This document shows positions 1 through 8,320 of a stretch of DNA of 64,000 bases, in pieces. The stretch is from an uncultured Christensenellaceae bacterium (GTDB lineage Bacteria > Bacillota > Clostridia > Christensenellales > Aristaeellaceae), in NCBI GenBank assembly GCA_905234985.1, contig CAJOJQ010000004.1:51592-115591 (forward strand), written 5' to 3'. Position numbers and translations under genes: made by a program. The stretch's first letter is position 1, and every line of letters begins with the position of its first letter. The notes below the pieces were generated by a model, which was not told the origin of the DNA, made no database searches, and was given only the letters and a program-made list of their open reading frames with translations.

Positions 1-22
1 TTTTAGATCACGAAAAAAGCTG

Positions 23-79
23 TTGACAAAAAATTGAATTGGATTTATAATGCAATTGAAAATTGTAACCGGTACCAAT
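23..79 (+). promoter_or_regulatory. SigA-type promoter plus LacI-family operator for the first regulator
   Basis: TTGACA (23-28) and TATAAT (46-51) are separated by 17 bp, a consensus housekeeping promoter. Just downstream, at 63-78, lies TTGTAACCGGTACCAA, an imperfect copy (two mismatches in the right half) of the perfect palindrome found at 1089-1104. Its place at or just after the expected transcription start fits a roadblock operator and autoregulation by the LacI-type protein encoded next. The promoter is seen directly; the regulator pairing is inferred from proximity and from the repeated operator. Confidence 0.85.
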
Positions 80-91
80 GGAGGGAATATC

Positions 92-1072
92 ATGGCTGTA
101 ACGATTCGGGATGTGGCGCGCCACGCGGGCGTATCAGTGGCGACGGTGTCCCGTTATCTGAACAACAGCCCTCTGATTGCCCAGGATTCCCGGGAAAAGG
201 TGCGCCGCAGCATTGAGGAACTGCGCTATGAACCGAATTTCCTGGCCCGGAATATGCTCACCAAGCAGTCCCAGTCCATCGCCTTTGTGATCGAGGAATC
301 CAGCCCGGAAACCTACGGGAACGAGAACTATCTTCGCATCCAGTACGGCGTGGAGCAGGCCCTTGCCCAGCACGGCTATTATCTCATGATCATTTCGGTC
401 AGGCGGAGCGACCATTTTCAGAGCCTGAAAAAGGTGATCCTGGAAAACCGGATCGACGGCGTGATCCTGCCCGTGCAGATGGCAAGCAAAAGCCTGGTGC
501 GGTTTTTGCGGGAAAAGCAGACGCCTTTCGTGGTGATCGGTCGGACGGACCTAGGCAGTTGGGTGGATATCGACAACGTCAGCGGGGGACGGGCGGCGGC
601 GGAAGCCCTGCTGCAAACCGGCGCGCGGGACGTGTGCTTCATTGGCAACGGCGAGGAAAAGGTTTTTGTCCGCGAGCGCGCCGAAGGGTTCCGCGCCGCG
701 GCGGAAGCAAGCGGCGCGAAGATCGCCATGCGGCTGGATTGCCCGGCTTCCGCGGAGGCGGGCCGGGAGATCGGGCGCGGGGACGGGCTGAATGAAGGGT
801 ATGTGGTATCCGATAACGTGACGGCTTTCGGGCTGCTGCAGGGCTTGAGGGAGCGGGATATTTCCGTTCCCGGCCAGGTGCAGGTCATTTCTTTTGACGA
901 TGGAATCATTGCGCAGCTGTGCGCGCCGAAGCTGACGGTGGTGGATATTGACGTTCATCAATTGGGCGTCTGGGCCGCGGAGCTGCTGTATCAGCAGCTT
1001 CAATCCGCCGCCGACGCGGACCAGCAACGGCTCTTGCCGGTTCGTTTAATTCGCCGCGCCAGCAGTCGCTGA
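92..1072 (+). CDS. LacI-family transcriptional regulator
   Basis: A 326-aa DNA-binding repressor of the LacI/GalR family, expected to control the ABC transporter and GH13 genes that follow. The N-terminus carries the LacI helix-turn-helix and hinge region (TIRDVARHAGVSVATVSRYL), followed by a periplasmic-binding-protein-like effector domain. I chose the ATG at 92 over the track start at 50. It is preceded by GGAGGGAA, and the HTH starts right after it, whereas the upstream start would place the operator inside the coding region. The length is typical of the family. Matching palindromes flank the gene (63-78 and 1089-1104), so it probably represses both itself and the operon. The effector is probably the imported oligosaccharide or its breakdown product, but it is unknown. 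Confidence 0.93.
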   Translation: MAVTIRDVARHAGVSVATVSRYLNNSPLIAQDSREKVRRSIEELRYEPNFLARNMLTKQSQSIAFVIEESSPETYGNENYLRIQYGVEQALAQHGYYLMIISVRRSDHFQSLKKVILENRIDGVILPVQMASKSLVRFLREKQTPFVVIGRTDLGSWVDIDNVSGGRAAAEALLQTGARDVCFIGNGEEKVFVRERAEGFRAAAEASGAKIAMRLDCPASAEAGREIGRGDGLNEGYVVSDNVTAFGLLQGLRERDISVPGQVQVISFDDGIIAQLCAPKLTVVDIDVHQLGVWAAELLYQQLQSAADADQQRLLPVRLIRRASSR

Positions 1073-1088
1073 TTTATTTTTCTCCAAT

Positions 1089-1104
1089 TTGTAACCGGTT
1101 ACAA
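1089..1104. promoter_or_regulatory. Perfect 16-bp LacI-type operator before the ABC operon
   Basis: TTGTAACCGGTTACAA is a perfect palindrome with the central CG typical of LacI/GalR operators, 77 bp before the start codon of the substrate-binding protein. A near copy lies in the promoter of the upstream regulator gene. TACAAT at 1100-1105 could be the -10 element of a promoter with a poor -35, so repressor binding would cover it. The pairing with the adjacent LacI protein is inferred but well supported by the two-site arrangement. Confidence 0.85.
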
Positions 1105-1180
1105 TGAAAGGAGGGGCAGAAAAACCGGCCGTTTCAACCGTAAACCGAACGACGAAAACGAAGATCAAGGAGGCTTTTCC

Positions 1181-2395
1181 ATGAAAAAACTGACGGCTGT
1201 GCTGCTCGCGCTTGCGATGATCCTGACTGTGGCCTGCTCCGCCCTGGCGGAAACGGAAATCACATTCTGGCACACGTACAGCGAAGGCGAAGAAAAAACG
1301 TTCCTCGAACAGGTATTGCCCGCTTTCGAGGCCGCTTACCCCGAAATCAAGGTGAACCCCATTCGGATGCCCTACGAAGGGCTGAATCAGCAGATCATTA
1401 CCGCCGTGGCCGGTGAAACCGCGCCGGACCTGGTGCGGATGGACATTACCTGGGTGGCCCAGTTCGCAAAACTCGGCGCGCTGCTGCCCATCGACGAAAT
1501 GGAAGGCTCCGCCGAGGTGCTTGCCGACGCGCTGCCCGGCCCCATGGCCACCACGGTGTACCAGGGAAAGCACTACGGCGTACCCATGAACACCAATACC
1601 ACCACCGGCGTGTTCAATTTAGAACGGCTGAAGGAGCTGGGCTTTGACGCGCCGCCCGCCACCCTGGACGAGCTGCTGGCTGCCGCCGACAAGGCCGACC
1701 CCGCCAACGAAAAATGGCTGTTTGCCGTGCAGGGTTCCTTTAACTGGGCCATGCTGCCCTTTATCTGGACCCTGGGCGGCTCCATTACCGACGGCGATTT
1801 CACCACCGCCACCGGGTATCTCAACAGCGAAGCCACGGTGAATGCCCTGGAAACCATCAAAGCCTGGATGGATGAAAAGATCATCAGCACCTCCGTGCTG
1901 GGCGAGGAACCCGGCACCTGGGGCGGCATTGAAGCGGGCAATTACGCCATGGTGGTGGAAGGCCCCTGGTTCTACAGCGCGGGCGAAGCGAAGCCCAATT
2001 TCCCCTCCGCGCCCATTCCCGCCTATGAAGGCCGCAGCATTTCCATCGTGGGCGGCGAAGACCTGGTGATGCTGAAAGGCACCCGGCACCAGGAAGCGGC
2101 CTGGACGTTCATGAAGTTCATGCTCAGCGAAGAAGCCCAGATCCCCATGGTCAACGCCGGCATGATCCCCACCATGGCGAGCAACCTGGACAAGGTGGAT
2201 ACTTCCGCGTCTCCCTGGATGGACGCGTATCTGGAGCAGCTGAAAACCGCCGCGCCCCGCACGCCGTCCGCCGAGTGGCCCTCCATCGAAGAAGTGCTGA
2301 ACACCGCCTTTGAAAGCGCCCTGCGCGGCGTGGTTTCCGCCCAGGAAGCTCTGGACGCCGCCGCCGCCGAAATCGACGCGCTGCTTGCAAAGTAA
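1181..2395 (+). CDS. ABC transporter extracellular sugar-binding protein
   Basis: A 404-aa solute-binding protein of the family 1 (MalE-like) type, which captures an oligosaccharide outside the cell and delivers it to the two permeases encoded next. The first 24 residues are a signal peptide with a hydrophobic core. TVACSALAE offers both a weak lipobox (TVAC) and a signal-peptidase-I site (ALA/E), so the mode of anchoring is uncertain. The mature protein starts with the TEITFWHTYSEGE pattern usual for these proteins. AAGGAGG sits about 9 nt before the ATG. It is first in the SBP-permease-permease-GH13 order, and no ATPase gene is nearby. The substrate is not known; the linked GH13 enzyme suggests an alpha-glucan oligosaccharide. 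Confidence 0.92.
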   Translation: MKKLTAVLLALAMILTVACSALAETEITFWHTYSEGEEKTFLEQVLPAFEAAYPEIKVNPIRMPYEGLNQQIITAVAGETAPDLVRMDITWVAQFAKLGALLPIDEMEGSAEVLADALPGPMATTVYQGKHYGVPMNTNTTTGVFNLERLKELGFDAPPATLDELLAAADKADPANEKWLFAVQGSFNWAMLPFIWTLGGSITDGDFTTATGYLNSEATVNALETIKAWMDEKIISTSVLGEEPGTWGGIEAGNYAMVVEGPWFYSAGEAKPNFPSAPIPAYEGRSISIVGGEDLVMLKGTRHQEAAWTFMKFMLSEEAQIPMVNAGMIPTMASNLDKVDTSASPWMDAYLEQLKTAAPRTPSAEWPSIEEVLNTAFESALRGVVSAQEALDAAAAEIDALLAK

Positions 2396-2414
2396 ACCGT
2401 TATAAAGTAAACTT

Positions 2415-2447
2415 GGAGGAGAGGAAGAACCGGCTTCCTCTCCCTCC
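2415..2447 (+). terminator. Intercistronic hairpin after the SBP gene (attenuator or mRNA stabiliser)
   Basis: GGAGGAGAGGAAG (2415-2427) pairs with CTTCCTCTCCCTCC (2434-2447), a stem of about 13 bp with a one-base bulge and a 6-nt loop, followed by a mixed T-rich stretch rather than a long T-run. It lies between the SBP stop and the first permease start. The usual role of such a hairpin is to keep the SBP transcript abundant while only part of transcription continues into the permeases. That role is inferred. Confidence 0.7.
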
Positions 2448-2472
2448 TATTCTTGCGGAAAGGGGAATGACC

Positions 2473-3357
2473 ATGCGGAAGGGAATCCGTCAGTGGGAGC
2501 AGGCGCTGCCGTTCGTCGCGCCTGCGCTGATCCTGCTTTGCATGTTCGTGCTGTATCCGCTGGCACGGAACATTCAAATCAGCTTTTCCGATTACGATAT
2601 ACTGGCGAATCGGATCACGGCGTCTGTGGGCCTGGGCCATTATCAGGCGCTGTTCCAAAGCAAGCGGTATCTGCTCGCCCTGCGGAACACCTTGCTTTAC
2701 GCCCTGGTAACGGTGCCCGGCCAAATGTTTTTGGGCCTGGTGCTGGCGTGCCTGATCAATAATATCCGGCGCGGGCAGACCGTATGCAAGGTCATTTCCT
2801 ATCTGCCGGTATTGACCAGTTGGGTGATCGTATCCCTGATTTTCCGGTATCTATTCATGTCCGGCAAGGGCGGGCTGATCAATTACGCCCTGATGCAGGT
2901 CGGCCTGCTGTCGTCGCCCGTGTCCTGGCTGCAAAACGAGTGGACGGCGAATCTGGTTCTGTGGCTGTTCGGTATTTGGAAGGGCGTGGGCTGGGTGATG
3001 GTGATTGATCTGGCCTCGCTGCAGGGCGTGCCCCGGGATCTGTACGAGGCGGCGCAGATTGATTCCGCCAACGCGGTGCAGATTTTCTTCCGGATCACCA
3101 TCCCCATGGTGCGCAACACCACGCTGTATCTGCTCACCGTGCTGACCATCGGCGCGTTCGGCGCGTACATCCACGTGATGATGATCACGGAGGGCGCGCC
3201 GCTGGGCACCACCAACGAGCTGATGAATTTCATGTACGACACGGCGTTTTCCAAGTATGAATTCGGTTCCGCCGCCGCGCAAAGCGTGCTGATGGGCCTG
3301 ATGATCTTCCTGCTGACGCTGATTCAGCGGCGGGTCACAACCGAAATGGTCAATTGA
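2473..3357 (+). CDS. ABC transporter permease, MalF/UgpA type
   Basis: Inner-membrane permease of about 294 aa with several hydrophobic helices, starting with QALPFVAPALILLCMFVLYP. The cytoplasmic EAA loop that docks with the ATPase is visible as EAAQIDSANAVQIFFRITIP. I chose the ATG at 2473 because AGGGGA lies 6 nt upstream. The track start at 2413 is a TTG that overlaps the intercistronic hairpin, and the ATG at 2467 would touch the ribosome site. It works with the SBP before it and the MalG-type permease after it. No ATP-binding subunit is encoded in the operon, so a shared MsmK-like ATPase elsewhere is expected. Confidence 0.92.
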   Translation: MRKGIRQWEQALPFVAPALILLCMFVLYPLARNIQISFSDYDILANRITASVGLGHYQALFQSKRYLLALRNTLLYALVTVPGQMFLGLVLACLINNIRRGQTVCKVISYLPVLTSWVIVSLIFRYLFMSGKGGLINYALMQVGLLSSPVSWLQNEWTANLVLWLFGIWKGVGWVMVIDLASLQGVPRDLYEAAQIDSANAVQIFFRITIPMVRNTTLYLLTVLTIGAFGAYIHVMMITEGAPLGTTNELMNFMYDTAFSKYEFGSAAAQSVLMGLMIFLLTLIQRRVTTEMVN

Positions 3358-3373
3358 CGGGAGGCGCTGGAGG

Positions 3374-4216
3374 ATGCTTCAAAAATGCGTAGGGGCGCTG
3401 AAAAAAGCGCCGTCCCGGCTGCTGCTGCTGGCCTTCATGGCTTCGGCGCTGATTCCCTTCTTCTACATGACCGCCACGGCCATGACGCCCCAGGCGTTCA
3501 CACTGCCCTATCCGCCCATCCTGTTTCCCCAGCGGTTCTATCTGGATAATTTCGCGGAAGCCTGGGGTTCCAATCATTTTTCGGATTATTTTCTCAACAG
3601 CGTCCTGGTCAGCCTCATTTCCACCGTGCTGATCATCCTGGTTTCCTCCCTGGCGGGGTACGGCTTCGCGCGCATCGCGTTCCCGGGGAAAAACATCCTG
3701 TTCATGATCCTCATGTTCAGCATGATGGTGCCCACGCTGACCAATCTGCTGCCCCAGTTCCTTTTGATTAAAGGCCTGAAGCTGATGGATAAGTATACCG
3801 GCCTGATCCTGACCTATTTGGGCACCGGCATCGCCGCCAATACCTTCTTTCTGCGGAGCAGCTTTTTGTCCGTTCCCCACGCGCTGGAGGAATCGGTGGT
3901 GATCGACGGCGGGGGACACTGGACGATTTGGCTGCATATTGCGATGCCGCTTTCCGCGCCCGCCGTGGGCACGTTCACCATCATGGCGTTTTCCAACGTC
4001 TGGGACGAGTTTCTGTATGCCCTGACGATCATCAAAAGCCCCGCCAAGCGGACGCTGCCCATCGCCCTGCGCATGTTCCAGGGGCAGAACGTGAACAACT
4101 GGAGCCTGATTTTCGCGGCGTCCCTCATCGCGCTGCTGCCCATCCTGCTGGTGTATATCACCATGCAAAAACAACTCATTCGTGGCGGAATCACGGATGG
4201 CATGCTGAAGGAATGA
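3374..4216 (+). CDS. ABC transporter permease, MalG/UgpE type
   Basis: Second 280-aa membrane permease of the importer. It has about six hydrophobic segments and an N-terminal helix (LLLLAFMASALIPFFYMTATAM). The EAA loop is present but degenerate (EESVVIDGGGHWTIWLHIAMP), where the family more often has EAAxxDGA. The C-terminus ends with the MalG-like QLIRGGITDGMLKE. The start is preceded by GGGAGG, 16 nt after the stop of the MalF-type permease, so the two are probably translated from one mRNA. Confidence 0.92.
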   Translation: MLQKCVGALKKAPSRLLLLAFMASALIPFFYMTATAMTPQAFTLPYPPILFPQRFYLDNFAEAWGSNHFSDYFLNSVLVSLISTVLIILVSSLAGYGFARIAFPGKNILFMILMFSMMVPTLTNLLPQFLLIKGLKLMDKYTGLILTYLGTGIAANTFFLRSSFLSVPHALEESVVIDGGGHWTIWLHIAMPLSAPAVGTFTIMAFSNVWDEFLYALTIIKSPAKRTLPIALRMFQGQNVNNWSLIFAASLIALLPILLVYITMQKQLIRGGITDGMLKE

Positions 4217-4220
4217 TCGT

Positions 4221-5912
4221 ATGAAATGGATTCACAGTGTACAGGCCCCCTGGCTTCTGTCCGACCGGCCCGACGCGTTCACCCTCCGCTGCTGGGCGGA
4301 GCCGGGGGCGTTTGTTTCCATGCGCGCGTATTACAGCGATCCCTATGATTATTTGCCCGGGCCGGGAAAAAAGCTGAATTGGGCGGCGGCGGAGATGGCG
4401 CTGCTGGTCAGAACCGAGGACTATGAGGTGTGGACGGGGGAAGTGCCGGTGCCCACCCGCAAGCTGGCCTATCATTTCCGGGCGGAGGACGGCGCGGGGC
4501 GCGTCTTCTGGCTGGGCCGGAAAGGCATGGCCGACCGGCAGAGCGAAACGGACAATTTTCGCATCGGGTATCATTTTGGGGAAGACCGGCTTCCCGCGTG
4601 GAGCGGCAAATCCGTCTGGTATCAGATTTTTCCCGATCGCTTTTTCGGCGGCCCGGAAACGGGCGGTTTTGTGCCCACCACGAAAAACGTGTGGGGCGGC
4701 ACCCTGGAGGGGATTCGGCAGAAAATCCCGTATCTTCGGGAACTGGGCGTCACGGGCGTTTATTTGAACCCCGTCTTTTCCAGCCCGTCCAATCACCGCT
4801 ACGACACGCTGGATTACACAAGAGTGGACGCGCGGCTCGGCACAAACGAGGATTTGATTCGGCTGGCGGAGGAACTGCACTGCGGCGGCCTTCGGCTGAT
4901 GCTGGACGGCGTTTTTAACCATGCCAGCGACCGGCATCCCTTCTTTCAGGACGTGAAGGCCCGGGGGGAGCGCTCGCCCTATCGGCGCTGGTTTTTGATT
5001 CATGATTTGCGGGCGCTGATGACGGAACCGACAGAAGCGCTGACGCCTGAACGGATGAAAAAAAATCCGCCCTACGAATGCTTCGCCTACGCCGCGTGCA
5101 TGCCCAAGTGGAACACGGAGCTTCCGGCGGTGCAGGACTATCTGATCGGCGCGGCGGAGCAATGGACGCGGGCTTTGAACCTGGACGCGTGGCGGCTGGA
5201 CGTTCCAGACGAAGTCAGCCCCGCCTTCCTGCGCGCTTTCCGAAGAAGGATTCGGGCGATTCAGCCGGAATGTCTGATCATCGGCGAAATCTGGACGGAC
5301 CCCACCGGCTGGACGCAGACCGGGCTGTTTGACGGCACCATGGATTATCCGCTCTATGACGCGGTTTCCCGTTTCCTGCTCAAAGGGGATATGGACGCTT
5401 TCGCCTTCTGCGAAGCCATGAACCGGCGGGAAGGGCTGATGACCCGGAGCATGCAGCGGAACCAAATGCTGTTTATCGGCAATCACGACCTGCCCCGGTG
5501 CCTGACTCTGGCAGGGGGAGACGCTGAACGGATCCGGGCAGCCTGGGCCTTGCTTTGCCTCATGGACGGCGAACTGAACCTGTATTACGGGGATGAACGG
5601 GCCATGCAGGGCGGGGAAGACCCCGCCAACCGCGGCGTGATGCGGTGGGACGGGCGGGACGCGGCGCTGGAAATGCAACGGTTCACCCGGGAAACGCTGG
5701 CGCTGCGAAAGCGCTTGCTGTCCTCCGGCTTGACGGACGTACGCTTTGAAGCGCTGCGCCCGGATACGGCCCGCATCCGCTTGATTCGCGGGCATACGGA
5801 ATACGCGCTCTTCCTGACGGGAGGACGGGAAACGCGCCGCCTGCCGGAACCGCCGGACGGGCGGTTGCTGCTGGGCGGAGAACGGTTTGCCTTATGGGAA
5901 AAATCGGTCTGA
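4221..5912 (+). CDS. GH13 alpha-amylase-family enzyme (neopullulanase/cyclomaltodextrinase-like)
   Basis: A 563-aa predicted cytoplasmic alpha-glucan hydrolase with no signal peptide. Residues 1 to about 120 look like an N-terminal beta domain of the CBM34 kind, followed by the TIM barrel. All four GH13 signature regions are visible: DGVFNH (region I), LDAWRLDVPDEV (II, catalytic Asp), IIGEIW (III, acid/base Glu) and FIGNHD (IV). It lies 4 nt after the permease stop, as last gene of the LacI-controlled operon. It therefore probably hydrolyses the oligosaccharide brought in by that transporter. The N-terminal domain and length favour neopullulanase/cyclomaltodextrinase/maltogenic amylase over a plain alpha-amylase. 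The exact substrate is inferred. Confidence 0.9.
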   Translation: MKWIHSVQAPWLLSDRPDAFTLRCWAEPGAFVSMRAYYSDPYDYLPGPGKKLNWAAAEMALLVRTEDYEVWTGEVPVPTRKLAYHFRAEDGAGRVFWLGRKGMADRQSETDNFRIGYHFGEDRLPAWSGKSVWYQIFPDRFFGGPETGGFVPTTKNVWGGTLEGIRQKIPYLRELGVTGVYLNPVFSSPSNHRYDTLDYTRVDARLGTNEDLIRLAEELHCGGLRLMLDGVFNHASDRHPFFQDVKARGERSPYRRWFLIHDLRALMTEPTEALTPERMKKNPPYECFAYAACMPKWNTELPAVQDYLIGAAEQWTRALNLDAWRLDVPDEVSPAFLRAFRRRIRAIQPECLIIGEIWTDPTGWTQTGLFDGTMDYPLYDAVSRFLLKGDMDAFAFCEAMNRREGLMTRSMQRNQMLFIGNHDLPRCLTLAGGDAERIRAAWALLCLMDGELNLYYGDERAMQGGEDPANRGVMRWDGRDAALEMQRFTRETLALRKRLLSSGLTDVRFEALRPDTARIRLIRGHTEYALFLTGGRETRRLPEPPDGRLLLGGERFALWEKSV

Positions 5913-5918
5913 AATCAA

Positions 5919-8228
5919 TCAGATCAACCGCCATTCTCCCGCTTCGCCTTCCGGGATCACCCATTCCCTGCCGTTCCCGCGCAGACGAACGGCTTTCTTT
6001 CCGCCGCGCCGGATGGTAAGATATGTCAAAAGGCCGTCGGAAAAATCAAAGCTCACCGTTACGCCGCCGGGCGCGCGAAAACCGCGAACGCTGCCCGTTT
6101 TCCAGGCGCGCGGCAGCGCGGGCAGCACTGTGATCCAGCCGTCCCTTTCCTGCAGGAGCATTTGGCCGATCGCCGCGCAGGCCCCGAAGTTCCCGTCGAT
6201 CTGAAAAGGCGGATGAGCGTCCAGGAGGCTGATGTAGCTTCCGCCGTGGTTCAGGTTGCAGGCGGTTCCCGCTTCCACGGGCTGCAATTGGCGGCGCAGC
6301 AGGCGCAGCGCGTGTTCGCCGTCCCCAAGGCGCGCCCATGCCGCGGCTTTCCAGGCCAGGCTCCAGCCCGTCCCCTCGTCTCCGCGCAGAAGAAGGGATT
6401 GCCGGGCTGCTTCACACAGCTTTTCCTCCGTGCTTTCCCCCGGATACAGGGCGTACAGGTGCGAAATATGCCTGTGGTCCGGTTCGATCTCCGAATATTC
6501 TTTCTCCCACTCAAGAACCTGGCCCTGGCTGCCGGTTTGAAGGGGGGCCAGCCTGGCAAGGGCTGCCTCCGCTTCCCGGGCCATGGGTTCTTTTTGGTTA
6601 AGGCGGCGCAGGATCAGCAGGTAGTTGTTGAATACCTCCCCCATGATTTGGGTGGTCATGGCGGCGCGGGCGGAAACCCGGCATTTTTGGCCCTGATACC
6701 GGAAGCGGTTTTCCGGGGAAACCGCCGGGGCGATGGTCAAATACCCGTCCTGATCCACTGCCGCCGTATCCAGGAAAAACCGGACGGCCAGCCGATGCGG
6801 CTCCAGCGCCCAGCCCCGCAGAAAATCATCGTCCGGCTGATAGCGGTCATGCTCCATGAGATGGCGGAGCAGCCAGCCCAGCCCCAGGGGCCAGAACGCG
6901 CAGCCCGCAAAGCCGCTGTACTGTTCCCCTACGGGATTGGTCAGCCGCCACAGGTCGGTGTTGTGATGGGCCACGGCTCCTTTGGCTCCATAGTGCGTCC
7001 CGGCGGTGCGCCGGCCTGTTTTGCACAAATCGGCGATCAGCTGAAAAAGCGGCTGGCACAATTCCTGCAGGGCCGCCTGCTCCGCCGCCCAGTAATTCAT
7101 CTGGGTATTGATGTTGATGGTGTAATTGCAGCTCCAGATGGCCCGGAGATCCTGGCTCCAGACGCCCTGCAGGTTTGCCGGTTCCCCGCCGGGCCGGGAG
7201 GAAGCGATGAGCAGATACCGCCCGAACTGGTACAGCAAAGCGAACAGCCCCATATCGTCCTCCCGGGGATTGCGCAGGCGCTCATCCGTGGGGATGCGGT
7301 CATAGGGGCCGTCCCCCAGGGTCAGACAGACCCTGCTGAACAGGGCCTGGTGATCCGCCGTGTGCCGGGACAGGGCCGATGACCAATCAAGTCCCGCCGT
7401 TTTCTCCGCGTCCTTTTGGCACAAATCCTTTTCATCCAGGCCGTCCGTAAAGGGCTGACGCTCAAAGCCGTTGAAGCTGGTGCGGGCGAACACGCGGATC
7501 TCCGCCGCGTTCGCCCCTTCCACCCGCAGGCCGCCGGGGCAGGGGAATACCCGGCCGCCCTCCGCGGCCACGGATACAAGCACCCTGGCGCGCATGCCCC
7601 GTTTTTCCGGCGCGACTTCATACTGAATGGGAGTATCGCAGGGGATGTAAGAGGGCGCCACGTTGGAAGGGGCTTCTAAATCCATCCAGAGCAGGTGATC
7701 CCGCGCTTCCGTCTTTCCCCGCAGCGGGGTTCTGAGCAGGACGTTTAGGCGCAAAGCGCCGGGCTGATCCGCCGTTACGCGCAGGAAAAGCGCCTGATCG
7801 GGATAGGAAAGAAAGGCGGAGCGGGTATAGCCCACGCCGTTCAGCACGTACGCCGTTTCATGCACCGCCTGATCCAGCCGCAGCCGCCGGGTCAGCTTTT
7901 GCGCTTCCCCGGAACCGTGATGGCAAAGCAGCAAATCCCCCAGGGGCAGATAGCTTTGGGTGAAGCTCCCCATCAATTTGTCCTCTGCCAATGCCTGCGC
8001 TCCGAGGAAATCTCCCTTCAAAGCCATATCCCGGGCCTTCGGATAATAAGCCGCCGCGCCGGGCCGGTCGGTTTCCCTGGGATAACCGGACCAGAACGTT
8101 TCCTCGTTCAGGGCGATCCGTTCCTCCCGGCCTCCGCCGAACAGCATGGCCCCCATCCGCCCGTTGCCGATGGGCAGCGCTTCCTCCCAGTGCTTCGCCG
8201 GTTCGCGCATCCAAATCTGCGTATCCAT
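5919..8228 (-). CDS. GH95 family alpha-L-fucosidase / alpha-L-galactosidase
   Basis: A 769-aa enzyme near the full length usual for GH95. It begins with the diagnostic WEEALPIGNGRMGAMLFGG. The (alpha/alpha)6 catalytic domain holds YTININTQMNYWAAE (the two Asn that activate the water in GH95), EIEPDHRHISHLYALYPG (general-acid Glu region) and QIDGNFGACAAI near the C-terminus. There is no signal peptide, so it should act in the cytoplasm on imported oligosaccharides. It is the last gene of a - strand operon with an SBP and two permeases. GH95 members act on alpha-1,2-fucose (xyloglucan, host glycans) or alpha-L-galactose (rhamnogalacturonan II). The pectin-rich neighbourhood makes the second possible, but the sequence alone does not decide. 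Confidence 0.92.
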   Translation of the reverse strand: MDTQIWMREPAKHWEEALPIGNGRMGAMLFGGGREERIALNEETFWSGYPRETDRPGAAAYYPKARDMALKGDFLGAQALAEDKLMGSFTQSYLPLGDLLLCHHGSGEAQKLTRRLRLDQAVHETAYVLNGVGYTRSAFLSYPDQALFLRVTADQPGALRLNVLLRTPLRGKTEARDHLLWMDLEAPSNVAPSYIPCDTPIQYEVAPEKRGMRARVLVSVAAEGGRVFPCPGGLRVEGANAAEIRVFARTSFNGFERQPFTDGLDEKDLCQKDAEKTAGLDWSSALSRHTADHQALFSRVCLTLGDGPYDRIPTDERLRNPREDDMGLFALLYQFGRYLLIASSRPGGEPANLQGVWSQDLRAIWSCNYTININTQMNYWAAEQAALQELCQPLFQLIADLCKTGRRTAGTHYGAKGAVAHHNTDLWRLTNPVGEQYSGFAGCAFWPLGLGWLLRHLMEHDRYQPDDDFLRGWALEPHRLAVRFFLDTAAVDQDGYLTIAPAVSPENRFRYQGQKCRVSARAAMTTQIMGEVFNNYLLILRRLNQKEPMAREAEAALARLAPLQTGSQGQVLEWEKEYSEIEPDHRHISHLYALYPGESTEEKLCEAARQSLLLRGDEGTGWSLAWKAAAWARLGDGEHALRLLRRQLQPVEAGTACNLNHGGSYISLLDAHPPFQIDGNFGACAAIGQMLLQERDGWITVLPALPRAWKTGSVRGFRAPGGVTVSFDFSDGLLTYLTIRRGGKKAVRLRGNGREWVIPEGEAGEWRLI

Positions 8229-8272
8229 GGCTTTCTTCCTTTTTCGTGAAAGTCACGCCGCATATGAACAGC

Positions 8273-8298
8273 TTGCCCCTCCCGACCGGGAGGGGCAA
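8273..8298 (-). terminator. Perfect 11-bp hairpin between permease and GH95 gene
   Basis: TTGCCCCTCCC (8273-8283) and GGGAGGGGCAA (8288-8298) are perfect inverted repeats with a 4-nt loop. It sits between the MalG-type permease stop and the GH95 start on the - strand. No clear T-run follows, so partial termination or RNA protection is more likely than full termination. Confidence 0.7.
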
Positions 8299-8320
8299 AA
8301 GCGGCGTATAGAAGCTGTGA

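Noticed and set aside
1104-1184. 27-codon frame ending in TGA that overlaps the first SBP start, similar to the leader at 15405
   Set aside because: No ribosome site precedes its ATG, which sits inside the operator; probably chance.
4191-5795. 534-aa - strand ORF opposite the GH13 gene
   Set aside because: Pro/Arg/Gln/His-rich shadow of a GC-rich gene; no family motif, while the + strand has all GH13 motifs.
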